The notes below the pieces were generated by a model. The model ran no database searches and had not been told where the DNA came from. It worked only from the letters and a program-made list of their open reading frames with translations. A stretch of DNA of 26,121 nt from Sergeia podlipaevii (lineage: Eukaryota; Euglenozoa; Kinetoplastea; Trypanosomatida; Trypanosomatidae): contig JASANZ010001942.1 in assembly GCA_030849805.1 (NCBI GenBank), forward strand, positions 1 to 26,121, written 5' to 3'. Of the stretch, positions 10,001 to 18,175 are shown one piece after another. A program made the position numbers and the translations under genes. How positions within the stretch are numbered: the stretch's first letter is position 1; each line of letters begins with the position of its first letter.

Positions 10001-13000
10001 TGCGCAGCCCACGTGGCACTGTCCTTGATGCGAAACTGCTTCCCTTTTTCGGTTTGTTCGCTCACTCCGATCATCGCAAGTATGCTGTGCAGCTTGCTAG
10101 AAAGCTTCTCCTCGTCATCGTCATCCTCCGCATACTCGCCCCTGGCATTAGAGCTTACATACGAACTCAGTGTGGAGAAGAGCATCCTCTTCCTGCAAAG
10201 CACGTTCGCCGTGGTGCGTGTGATAGCTTCTGTACCAAACTCTGTGTAGCGGTTCGCCTTACTCGTGTCAGTGATGATGGTTAGTAAGAGGCGTAGCATA
10301 TGCCCATACCCAGCAACGCAGCAACGGCGACGGTGCTGCTGCTGCTGCTTCTCCAATTCTGGAGTGGTGATGGTGGTGTGGGTAGAGTGTGCGCGTGCAG
10401 CATCCTGGTTGGCTGCACGGGCCTCCTCTTCCTCTTCTCCAGTTTCAGTTGTAGCGGATGAAGAGAACGGGGGCTGGTAGGAGAAGCGCTCCAGCACACG
10501 TAGAGCGTAGTCCTCTGCAGGCATGCACATCGTGAGAACCTGAAGCAGTAGTACATCATTCTCCATGCCAATCTTTGTATCCAGCATCGTATAGCGGATG
10601 ATGCCCTCGTTCACGTTGAATTCATCGCGCCGCCAGAAGCCGCGATGCACTTGAGAGAGCAGTACAAAGGGCATTAGTAGTGAATCCATAAGCTGCTCCA
10701 CAAGCTGGTGTGCTTCTTGACTGCCTGCTTGGGAAGTCAATACATTCCGCACCAGCGCGTGCAGTGTAAGTGGGTCCGCGCCGCTGCCGGTGCTAGCCAT
10801 AGCGGCAACAGCGGTGCTTGGAGACGAGACAGCAAGCGTTGACGAACCCTCAGACGGGAGCACGTTGTCCTTGCCGTAGAGGCGCACAAGCGAGGCAGCG
10901 GCAGCAGCAGAAGCGGCACTAGCGGATAGACCACCCGTCGACGCTATCTCGTGATGCTTCTTGCTTTTGGCCTTTCGCGTTTTCAGTTCCATCATCCACG
11001 TCTTCACAATAGAAGCAAAAAGGTGTTGCAGGTGGTTCACCGTCGTAGTAGCGTGCGCACACGGCTCCAGGAGTTCATACTGATAGATCGGAGGCAGCAA
11101 AGTTTTCCCCTGCATAAATCCGTCCCTACGAGCCAGCACCACCGTCCCATTATTCTTACAAAATTTGACCCGCTGTATGTGAAAGAAGAGCCGCATTTCA
11201 TGTAGAATTTCATGCAGCAGTGATGTGCAGAACTCCAAGCCAGCTTGCTTTCTGCGGGAACCGATGCTATTCATTGCGTAGCGCTCATATCCTTGGCAGG
11301 GCAGAGTGAGGGCGGTCTCGCCCTTTGATAGTGCGCAGTGCTGTGTGATGGCGGTGTGTCCAGCGCGCCGCGCCTTGATGTCTGGCACAGCATCAAACTG
11401 GAACGACTTCTCAAGCGCACGCAGGATATCGAGAGGTACGTGTAGTACATCCGCGAGCTGCTGCACAGTGAGGGATGATGACTTGCTACTTGTCGGCCCG
11501 TCTCCAGCTACTTGCTCCTCCTCCTCTTCAGTTCCATGAGCCTGCGCAGCCCAGTCCAGAAGATGAGAGGTGACCTCGCGAGATGCCTTATGCACAGACC
11601 AGATGATTCTCACCACCACGCTCGCAAGCCAGCGCGACACCTGTCGCTTGGAGTCGCTCCCGGTGCCCACCTTGTGGACAGCCGTGCTTACACTGATGAG
11701 GTGAAGCATGCTTAGAAGCCCACGAAAGCAGACACGAGACAGCACAGTCGTGTAGTTGGCCACGCGACAACATGAAAGCGCCATATTAAGCTCCGAGTAC
11801 ACGCTCCCCGTCACATTCATGTGTTCATTGATGTAGAACATCCAGTCGGCCCCGGAAACCCCCTTCAGAGAGTCTTGCGCACTCGCGTTATTTTTATCTT
11901 CTTGACTATCACTGGGGTTCTCGCGCAGCTCATCAAGTGTGTACAGAATGCTAGAGATAAGCCTGTGCACGATGGTGTCGTGTGCTGCCTTGTAAGGTAG
12001 ACGCGACGGCGTCATACAGTCCTCCACGGCCTCTGGGTTGGTAAGCACCTGCACATCAAAGTGCTGAATGCTACGCACCCCGACGATTCGCTCCGCGTAG
12101 GTGGCATAGAGAGCAGAAAACGGGGTACGGAAAGTTGGATCGGAGAGACAAAGCCCAATGCTGTCCAGTGTCGTGCTCCACCACTCCCCCGCAGTCTTCT
12201 TGCGGCGGATAGCATACTGAAAGACAACCTCGAGGCAACTGCTGTCTGTCCTCGTTGTCGTCGTTGGTGAGGCGCATTGCAAAGATGACGCAAGCGATGC
12301 AGCAGTTGACGCATTACTCATAGCGATGGCTGGCGCGACTTCTGTCCACGCACCCGCGAAGATTCGCTTCGCTGCGTCACTGCAGCCACCGAACAGTTTC
12401 ATTTCCTTTGCCACAGGAAGTAACCAGTCTCCTATCCAGTTGGGGTTTGCTGCCTCGAGAATGACAAAATCGCCCTCGTCACCGTCACCGCTGGGGCCGC
12501 CCTGACCACCTTTCCTCTTCTTGTTGCTAGAGGCCTTCTTCTTTCCCGCACTTTCCTTCGTCTTCAATATTAGGGCATCCATTTGCATGCTCTGCCGCAT
12601 TGTCATCGCCACCAGCCGCACGCACCCTCTCAGCACCGCACACACCCATTCACGGTGTTCTGCTGGGATAGTGCTGACAATGGGATCGGCATCCTTCTTG
12701 TGACCTCCATGCAGACTACAGAAAGACTCTGGCTTCCACGCTGTTGGATCACCGCAGTCACACATGCCCCCGCCACTGCCGCGGTTGATGCGGTAGTTGT
12801 GTTGAGTGCAAGGGGAGCGCTGGAAGCAGTCCATGCACATGACGCAGGTACCATCCGCACCGCACTCGAGGCAGCGGACGACCATGTCGCTATCATTAAA
12901 AAACTTGCCACACACGGCGGTGTTGGCGCTGGCAGTAAGGGCCTCCACAAGCACACGGCCACTATCGGTGCCCCGGGAAACACACGAGATCCACGCCTCG

Positions 13001-13377
13001 ATAGGTGGGTGCCTTTCTACATCACGCATGTCAACAGCAAACTTGGTAGAGCTGAGCTGTGCAATGCCGGCTTCAATGATCTCCTGTAGCTTCTCTGGAT
13101 GTTTCCGAAGAATCTCCGCATACTTGGGGTATGCCACGTGCTTAAGGAGCTCTGATGCCGGGGTGAGCAGAATGTTGTCGACTTCCGCTTCGTTCAGCGC
13201 GAGTTGCTCCTTGAGATGCGATCTGAGCAATGTATCAGTGACGTGGACGTCTACCATCTTCAGCAACTCGCTTTTCTCCATGCCCTGCTCTGGTTCCAAC
13301 CCATGCTGCGTGCAGTACTCTAGCAGCTGCCGCGTCGTCCACGTAGCAGTACTGTCAGGATCATATTTGCCGGACAT
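7057..13377 (-). CDS. UBR1-type N-recognin E3 ubiquitin-protein ligase
   Basis: The ORF encodes 2106 residues from ATG at 13377 to TAG at 7057. The frame is open upstream to a TTG at 13446, but trypanosomatids start at ATG and the likely splice acceptor is at 13486. A UBR-box zinc finger spans about 155-225, with the CGKFF, CLECG, CVMC, CDCGD and FCSLHGGH ligand clusters. A RING-type domain spans about 1505-1600: a CCVC pair, CGHVAHKSC, and CPMCTMICNAVLPV, which closely matches the UBR1 end CPLCKSLCNTVIPI. The C-terminal 130 residues hold two more CxxC pairs (CSECG, CNTCG) and the conserved UBR1 C-terminal region, ending with a LKHSWRGN segment. In the family the UBR box binds basic N-terminal residues (type 1 N-degrons) and the RING transfers ubiquitin. 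A ClpS-like domain for hydrophobic N-termini is not evident. Length is at the high end for UBR1/UBR2 (about 1750-1950). Residues about 13-45 resemble a SAP-like helical motif. Confidence 0.93.
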   Translation of the reverse strand: MSGKYDPDSTATWTTRQLLEYCTQHGLEPEQGMEKSELLKMVDVHVTDTLLRSHLKEQLALNEAEVDNILLTPASELLKHVAYPKYAEILRKHPEKLQEIIEAGIAQLSSTKFAVDMRDVERHPPIEAWISCVSRGTDSGRVLVEALTASANTAVCGKFFNDSDMVVRCLECGADGTCVMCMDCFQRSPCTQHNYRINRGSGGGMCDCGDPTAWKPESFCSLHGGHKKDADPIVSTIPAEHREWVCAVLRGCVRLVAMTMRQSMQMDALILKTKESAGKKKASSNKKRKGGQGGPSGDGDEGDFVILEAANPNWIGDWLLPVAKEMKLFGGCSDAAKRIFAGAWTEVAPAIAMSNASTAASLASSLQCASPTTTTRTDSSCLEVVFQYAIRRKKTAGEWWSTTLDSIGLCLSDPTFRTPFSALYATYAERIVGVRSIQHFDVQVLTNPEAVEDCMTPSRLPYKAAHDTIVHRLISSILYTLDELRENPSDSQEDKNNASAQDSLKGVSGADWMFYINEHMNVTGSVYSELNMALSCCRVANYTTVLSRVCFRGLLSMLHLISVSTAVHKVGTGSDSKRQVSRWLASVVVRIIWSVHKASREVTSHLLDWAAQAHGTEEEEEQVAGDGPTSSKSSSLTVQQLADVLHVPLDILRALEKSFQFDAVPDIKARRAGHTAITQHCALSKGETALTLPCQGYERYAMNSIGSRRKQAGLEFCTSLLHEILHEMRLFFHIQRVKFCKNNGTVVLARRDGFMQGKTLLPPIYQYELLEPCAHATTTVNHLQHLFASIVKTWMMELKTRKAKSKKHHEIASTGGLSASAASAAAAASLVRLYGKDNVLPSEGSSTLAVSSPSTAVAAMASTGSGADPLTLHALVRNVLTSQAGSQEAHQLVEQLMDSLLMPFVLLSQVHRGFWRRDEFNVNEGIIRYTMLDTKIGMENDVLLLQVLTMCMPAEDYALRVLERFSYQPPFSSSATTETGEEEEEARAANQDAARAHSTHTTITTPELEKQQQQHRRRCCVAGYGHMLRLLLTIITDTSKANRYTEFGTEAITRTTANVLCRKRMLFSTLSSYVSSNARGEYAEDDDDEEKLSSKLHSILAMIGVSEQTEKGKQFRIKDSATWAAHVDLYHPIMADMNLDDMHTLYRSTVLLERLQEGAVAERKDEVICLPRTTFRTKSEFAELVPHTRALLHTDAILLPAIYVVLTYVNNLKRDKPKQQSDGKGVETAADAAGRHASVSVGSTASDNEEDDDSSIDIHALVEAPKVGEHLLLHAITALYLSVRDCADVCQALKHEAGVAGGDAGDATTVAVEGPATVEWERVEEYVNDTIKCQGTFASSSAALILPLPSLAGAGSVRTMLMKPVVARELHMHDGKHAAAGASAVSTVEMLHTLRDYLRANKSVDKFGLTTMLEYVLLTTGLATFAAEGLSSAEAALAEEAKNRQQRLKEKQAKLMQRMRNRATAATATTTEAAGQEGKSKDGGGSGATLTSADSGFVHTQLLLEVAALECCVCRVSSEEPLMLLGHCASSNVLKRLDAIYLPDKRPVNCHLSVCGHVAHKSCTEKVFARLAQLWRRGYFQGQAYLGPTEFACPMCTMICNAVLPVPVLGAAAGNAGARGADVTLFQEICQSSVDEKSPFFTSQCSGIKDSLTVLAQASIGLSISHDASSIAPYEDDLQRSNNDAWELSEAVRGVHHQLETLLQAAKIGRVVINKDLLGLMSLLIAVRPVELRKHEAALRANFTRTQEALCILMVDCLLSPREAARSIATHVARLMTQSESVKAVIKDLLCEAAAEATDVAQNAGSEEEEEKESETVKASCVRMALWQELGCLTLLKTLVTEESASCVLGSSQDGSSEAVVVLTPFAEGLLATRHGRCTALMRMWQYLALGSSATPLPEVVTQLQALWEKSFSEAAAAPVVFPTQSCHLLHYADPAKERSLPAMPVLFTSSQQWARHILANFIHLPESYTAVLSACSKAKVCSECGARSTKPVLCNTCGKFLCLQQPQGGPELYKHARSCSAGIGLFQNVRHTSLMVVDGVTGRVCTFRSIYTDSFGETDESLMRGVPLTRDAHAAMHLLLCWMLSEWGVDSRILKHSWRGNVELM

Positions 13378-13485
13378 GGCGGACAGAAAGCGGGTAAAGC
13401 GTCTCGTGGTGAAGATACGGTAAGCTACTTCTTCAATTGAAGGCAATAATAAGACAAATCAAAGAAAGGCTTGTGCGCAAGTGAT

Positions 13486-13504
13486 CTAAAAGGAAAAAAA
13501 AAAT
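13486..13504 (-). promoter_or_regulatory. Candidate spliced-leader acceptor for the UBR ligase gene
   Basis: On the minus strand a run of T with some C (plus 13488-13504) is followed directly by AG at plus 13486-13487. This is 108 nt upstream of the ATG at 13377, a typical trypanosomatid 5' UTR length. It supports ATG 13377 as the start. Confidence 0.55.
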
Positions 13505-13790
13505 CAACTGCAATCGTGTGGCAGGCGGTGCTCTCTTGAGCAGCGAATGTATATGTCAAAATCTATCGCTTATTTTGGATCTCTTTTTTTTTTCCTTCTC
13601 CTTTTGTAAAACGGAATAGAGCGTATCACCAAATTAACATATAAAAAAAGCACAATATAACGATTTTTCTTCTTCTTGAATATAAAGAAAAGGTGAATAA
13701 AGAAGTATGAAGTAGCGACACAGTAAAAAAGAAAGTGCTCTTTGAAGCTGAATAAATGTATCTATGATGGAGGTAATAGATGAAAGGAAG

Positions 13791-13807
13791 AGAGAGAGAG
13801 AGAGAGA
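13791..13807. repeat. (AG)n microsatellite
   Basis: About eight AG dinucleotides in the spacer. On the transcribed minus strand this is a CT tract. Confidence 0.85.
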
Positions 13808-14670
13808 AGGAGAAAGTGCATTGTAGTTTGTAGGCAAAACATGTATGATATATAAAAGAAAAAGGAGAAGGTCAATACTGGTTTGCTTCGTCACTCATAT
13901 GATCCTGCACTTGAGAGATTGGAGTGATACATATTGATGAAAGGAAGCGAAGGTGTGCCTTTGTTTGTGTCCATATTTCTGTTGCCTGTGCATCGACTGA
14001 AAAATAAAAATATTATATATAAAGGAAGATGTGTATTCCGATACGTCAAGTGATTGCTACAAGTAAAAAAGAAAAAAAAAGAAGTATTTGCCCGAAGAAA
14101 GCTGTTCGCAAGTTAAAGAATGTTCGCTGATCCTCCACAACAAAGTGACAGATAAGTGACAAGCAAAGCGCAGCAGAATTACAAATAATGCCGCTTTTTT
14201 TTTTGATATATAAAAAAAATCACAAAAAAATATATATATATAAGTAACCAAAAAAAAGTTTATGGTAATGGAATATGCAAGTGATGCTCAATTTGGTGAC
14301 CGCGAGTAGCGCATACACACATAGATATAAGCGCTCAAAATATACAGACGCTTTTTTTTTTTTCTTTTCACCCGCCACCTATCAAACACTCGCTATTTCC
14401 CCATCCTCCCCTTCCTTCTTCTCTCCAGAAAAGCTCACAAAAAGGACTAAGAATATCTGAAACGCAAAACGCACCAAAACTTTTATATATGTGTATAGTG
14501 CATATGATATGAAAAAAGAAAAAAAATATGAAAAAAAAAAAAAGAAGGCATCCCCCCCACCTCTAATGCGAACATAGAAGACACCATCACCACTTACCTC
14601 TACTGCACTATGGAGAAAGGAAGCAGAATATGTATATAAACAAAATAATAACAATAATAAAAATACACAG

Positions 14671-14693
14671 CAACAACAACAACAACAACAACA
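14671..14693. repeat. (CAA)n trinucleotide repeat
   Basis: About seven CAA units in the predicted calpain 3' UTR. On the minus strand this reads as a TTG repeat. Confidence 0.85.
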
Positions 14694-14985
14694 AGAACAT
14701 ACGCACAAAAACTGCAATAAAAAGGCACAAAAGGAAAAAGAAAAACAACATGCGCAGTTGTGCCAAATGTAAGTATTCATGTATGTTTACATATTGACGG
14801 TATATAGTATCGTCGACACTGTGTGAGTGCCCATTTATAAGACTGCTACTGGGGGAAAAAATAATAAGAAGAAAGCACTCAGAGGACACTGTCCCTTCCC
14901 CTCATTTTTTTTTTTTTCATTCTCTTCCTGACCAGAAGCAAATAAACAAAGAGCGTATGTTCTCTTAAAAAGGGAGTGAGAAAGA

Positions 14986-17067
14986 CTAGATGACATCCTG
15001 GTACTTGGCGCGTTCAAGGCTCTTTCCCTTATTGAAGCTGGTGCCCTTCTTCGTCTTGAAAAGCTTGGTACCGTGTCTTACCTGATACACCGTGGAAATA
15101 CTTGTGACCTTGTTTGTGTTGAAGGCTGACATATTGCCAAAAACGTCGCTGTTTGCGTCTAGTTTGATGATATTGACCTGCACATTGCTGCCTGAAATCT
15201 CGCGTGATGCGATCATGCCCAAAACAAACTTCTTCGTTGGGTTGTTATTTCCCGAAGTGCTCTGCATACGGCGTGGCACGACCACGTAGCGGTGGTTCTT
15301 TTCAAGACTATAGAAGAGACTGACAGAGCGGGTTGCCTGAAAGGTGTACCCCTTCGATGGCGCCTTGGGGTTACTCGTGGAGCTAGCCATCACCTCCTGC
15401 CGCGTCCCAGTTATCTCTCCCTTGCAAACGCTCAGCATGATCGCAGCGTACGCGCCATCTGGATCGTTGCTCGCAAGGCCGCGCTTGTCCTTCTGATGGA
15501 GCGTAAAGTAGGCATCAAAGGAGGTGTTCTTCAGGATGATTTCCAGTGCGATGTCAGGGCGGTCTAGCTGCGTGAACGTACCAGGGACTCGATAGTCATG
15601 CCACGTGGAGTGCCAGTTGCCGCGGCGGAAGCACACACAGCCACTATCAAAATAGTGCACAACATCCTTCCACTCCATCCAGAAGACGCCATCGTCCTTG
15701 TTCTCGGGACTGCAGCCGAGTTTCACTAAGGGATACTTGCTCCACATCTTACTGTGGTCTCCCCAGTCTCCCGTCCATTCAACCTCGTTGCCCCAGGGGT
15801 TGCGGATCTTCAGCATGCACAGCCTATGCAAAGGAAAGTGCTTTGCTTCCAGCACGGCGTAGGCGTGCCCGGTGGCCAGTCCGGCCTTCTTGAAGTTGAT
15901 AGTGCCAGCGTTATTTGGAGTGGAAATGGATACCAGAAACCCCATGTCAGCCCAGTCGTTCAGCATTGAGAAGAGCTCATTCTGCGACTTCTCATCCACG
16001 CGAGCCTTATCCCAGAGATCGTTGAAGCAGTACGTTGGGTAGCCTGTGAGGTCCTCCAAGGCCTGCCATGAAAAGCCTGCGACGAGGGTCTGATAGGAGC
16101 CATACGCCTTGGCGTAGCCTTTCTCCACAAAAGAAGGCCACAGCTCGTTGGGGTGATGCCGATTGCGTGCGAAGGAGGGCAGAATACTAGTGCTGGGTAG
16201 ATAGGAGTCGATGATGATCTGTCTCCACCACCCACCAATGCTCAGTGTCACTCGCCACCCTCCGTGCTTGTGCTCGCTCTTCTTAATGCAGCAATAGTGG
16301 TCGTTCGCAAAAATGTTGTGGATGTGGTCCTTGAACTCAGCGAGCGCAGAACAAGAGCACAAGAAATAACAATCTCCTAAACTCCCTTGGTCAATATCAT
16401 TGGGCCGCACTGAAGAGTAGAGTGTGATCTTGTTCCGCCACAGCGTGGGGAGATAGTCCTCAGGACGACGCCAACAGAACTTGTCCAGTGAGCTCAACGC
16501 ACCAGTCGGCACAGCATCAACGCCTGGTCGCACTAGTGACTGGTCCACTGGCGGAAAGTACATATCAACGAACATTTTCCCCTCCTTACGTGACGCCTTC
16601 AGCAGCTGATTGGCGCTGCGTATCTTTTTCTTGGATTTCATCAGCTCATTCATGACATCCATCTGCTCCGCTACTCGGTCCCGTGCTGCTTGACGAAACT
16701 TCGCCTTGTCGCTCTCAGAGAAGGTGGTACTGTCAAACTTGCTTTTAAACCCATTAGTTTTCTTAGCAATGACAAACTCTTCGGTTTCTAGTGGAAGCAG
16801 CTCAAGATGCACAGTGCATGAGCCATCCTCCCGTTCCTCCGACACAATCGACTTGCCCCGGGCCTCAATTTGCGATCCAGCCAGGAACTCCACAGTGATA
16901 TTCATCTTGGAGTCCTGCGTGTCATTAAAAAAGTACCACTTCTTACCATGGATGATCTGATAGAGGCGACCGTTGTCAAAGCATGGGGTTGCATCACCTT
17001 TTACTGGAGGGTCCCCATTCTTATACTTAGGCTTCTCTGACGCACAGCAGGAGCATCCCATGCCCAT
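14986..17067 (-). CDS. Calpain-like cysteine peptidase (family C2) with intact catalytic triad
   Basis: The ORF is 693 residues, from ATG at 17067 to TAG at 14986. The N-terminus MGMGCSCCAS allows myristoylation on Gly2 and palmitoylation on nearby cysteines. An equally good start at 17061 gives MGCSCC. Residues about 20-120 form the kinetoplastid DUF1935 domain (KKWYFFNDT, then a TVEF strand and NGFKSKF). The CysPc domain follows at about 195-490. Its catalytic residues are all present: Cys233 in SLGDCYFL, His401 in GLATGHAYAV and Asn423 in IRNPWGNEVEWTG. The last 200 residues match a calpain C2-like domain III. There are no EF-hands. Many trypanosomatid calpain-like proteins have lost triad residues, so this one is likely proteolytic. 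It is expected at a membrane, flagellum or subpellicular cytoskeleton, by family knowledge. Confidence 0.93.
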   Translation of the reverse strand: MGMGCSCCASEKPKYKNGDPPVKGDATPCFDNGRLYQIIHGKKWYFFNDTQDSKMNITVEFLAGSQIEARGKSIVSEEREDGSCTVHLELLPLETEEFVIAKKTNGFKSKFDSTTFSESDKAKFRQAARDRVAEQMDVMNELMKSKKKIRSANQLLKASRKEGKMFVDMYFPPVDQSLVRPGVDAVPTGALSSLDKFCWRRPEDYLPTLWRNKITLYSSVRPNDIDQGSLGDCYFLCSCSALAEFKDHIHNIFANDHYCCIKKSEHKHGGWRVTLSIGGWWRQIIIDSYLPSTSILPSFARNRHHPNELWPSFVEKGYAKAYGSYQTLVAGFSWQALEDLTGYPTYCFNDLWDKARVDEKSQNELFSMLNDWADMGFLVSISTPNNAGTINFKKAGLATGHAYAVLEAKHFPLHRLCMLKIRNPWGNEVEWTGDWGDHSKMWSKYPLVKLGCSPENKDDGVFWMEWKDVVHYFDSGCVCFRRGNWHSTWHDYRVPGTFTQLDRPDIALEIILKNTSFDAYFTLHQKDKRGLASNDPDGAYAAIMLSVCKGEITGTRQEVMASSTSNPKAPSKGYTFQATRSVSLFYSLEKNHRYVVVPRRMQSTSGNNNPTKKFVLGMIASREISGSNVQVNIIKLDANSDVFGNMSAFNTNKVTSISTVYQVRHGTKLFKTKKGTSFNKGKSLERAKYQDVI

Positions 17068-17192
17068 GATGCCGAGTGGAAAATAGGAAGAAGGGACTTA
17101 GTATACTGAGTGGGGTGAACGCGCCTAGTACTTCTCTCTACCAAGTATGTATTTGATGTATATTGATATAGATGAACAGTAGCAGAAGACAA

Positions 17193-17214
17193 CTAAAGAG
17201 AGGAGGGGAGAAAA
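17193..17214 (-). promoter_or_regulatory. Candidate spliced-leader acceptor for the calpain gene
   Basis: On the minus strand a 20-nt pure pyrimidine tract apart from one or two bases (plus 17195-17214) is followed at once by AG at plus 17193-17194. It lies about 126 nt upstream of the calpain ATG. Confidence 0.55.
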
Positions 17215-17570
17215 TAGCTACTTCCAAATAACAGGCATTCGAGAAGCCCAAGCAAAGCAAAACAACAACAAGAAAATAAGAGGGAAATGGAACAAGAACA
17301 TGCAGAGTAAAAATAAAGAAAGATAAATTAAGATCGAGCAAAGTGGAATTTTAATGGGAGCATACTTAGACTACTTGCTACAAAAAAAGGAAAGAAAAAA
17401 AGGATAACCATTACATTGCGGCTATTTAATGATAGATGCATACAAATCCTTCTTACTTTGTGCGACGCAAACACCTCGCAGCAGGGCATCCCACATCCGT
17501 CTCCAGCGCAAAACGTGATCCATCACCGCCACTATGCAGTAATAAATAGCAGTTCTTATTCTTCTTGCCC

Positions 17571-17616
17571 CCTCTTTCTCTCTTTCTCTCTTTCTCTCCT
17601 CTCTCCCTCTTCTCGT
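17571..17616. repeat. Imperfect CTTTCTCT tandem repeat
   Basis: A 46-bp pyrimidine tract on the plus strand made of several copies of a TCTTTCTC-like unit. It is a purine tract on the transcribed minus strand, so it cannot serve as a trans-splicing tract for the minus-strand genes. Confidence 0.8.
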
Positions 17617-17911
17617 TGCTATCCTTGAAAGCAAAGGAAAAGGGAAGAAAAAAAACATATAGCAATACATAGAAAGCGCACATATATATCACTTTCTCTT
17701 CCTCTCTCTTTTTTTTATACCTAGTTCTAACTGACAACTAGCGACACGAAGAGAAGGGAAGAGCATTCCTATCCGTAGATAGATCCAAGTATAAATATTT
17801 GCTCTCTCGCGCACAATCACCTCTTTCCCTTCTCTACTGAGTGCCTACCACAAAACGAGGACGCTTTCTACATACCTGAGTACGCCCAATATATGAATCT
17901 ATTTCCACATC

Positions 17912-18175
17912 TCACTTTTTAAATGTTGCGTGTTCCTTCCTTAGCAAGTACAAGATTTCCTCTTTAAATTTTATTTGTTCCTCCACGCAATTAGTCAACA
18001 TATAAGCGCATATGTAGCCCGCGCGCAAAGTAAAGTCACATAGAACACTATTTAGCCAGTGCATAGTAAAAACACAAACAAACACAATCATAATCAATGG
18101 TAAAAAGGAGAAAAGAAGACGAAAACAACACATAAAAGAAGGTGTATAAAACAAAGAATTACAAAAAAAAAACAT
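17912..18175 (-). CDS. Doubtful small membrane-protein ORF (87 aa)
   Basis: From ATG at 18175 to TGA at 17912 the minus strand encodes 87 residues. The frame extends upstream only to a GTG. The N-terminal half is Phe/Leu/Cys-rich with one strong hydrophobic segment (LLFSFLPLIMIVFVCVF). The C-terminal half is more protein-like, with a charged helix (VEEQIKFKEEILYLLRKE). I recognise no family. The best pyrimidine tract lies downstream of the first ATG and its first AG falls inside the ORF, which argues against translation from 18175. It may be spurious or a remnant of a decayed gene. Confidence 0.2.
   Translation of the reverse strand: MFFFCNSLFYTPSFMCCFRLLFSFLPLIMIVFVCVFTMHWLNSVLCDFTLRAGYICAYMLTNCVEEQIKFKEEILYLLRKEHATFKK

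Larger units (their letters stand above)
13378..14985. other. Intergenic spacer between calpain and UBR genes
   Basis: A 1.6 kb very AT-rich spacer with many A and T homopolymers. It should hold the calpain 3' UTR (right) and the UBR 5' UTR (left). Open frames here encode only Phe/Leu/Lys low-complexity strings and mostly begin at non-ATG codons, so I call no gene. It contains AG and CAA repeats. Confidence 0.6.

Noticed and set aside
9556..10284. 242-codon plus-strand frame opposite the UBR gene
   Set aside because: It begins at a non-ATG codon and lies fully antisense to a well-supported gene. Its product matches nothing I recognise.
13378..13446. N-terminal extension of the UBR ligase by 23 residues
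   Set aside because: The upstream codon is TTG. The likely splice acceptor at 13486 leaves ATG 13377 as the first ATG.
13634..13894. 86-codon minus-strand hydrophobic ORF
   Set aside because: The first codon is GTG and the content is UTR low complexity.
14382..14889. Phe/Cys/Leu-rich minus-strand ORFs after the calpain gene
   Set aside because: These are translations of T runs and the TTG repeat in the 3' UTR, with no domain or motif.
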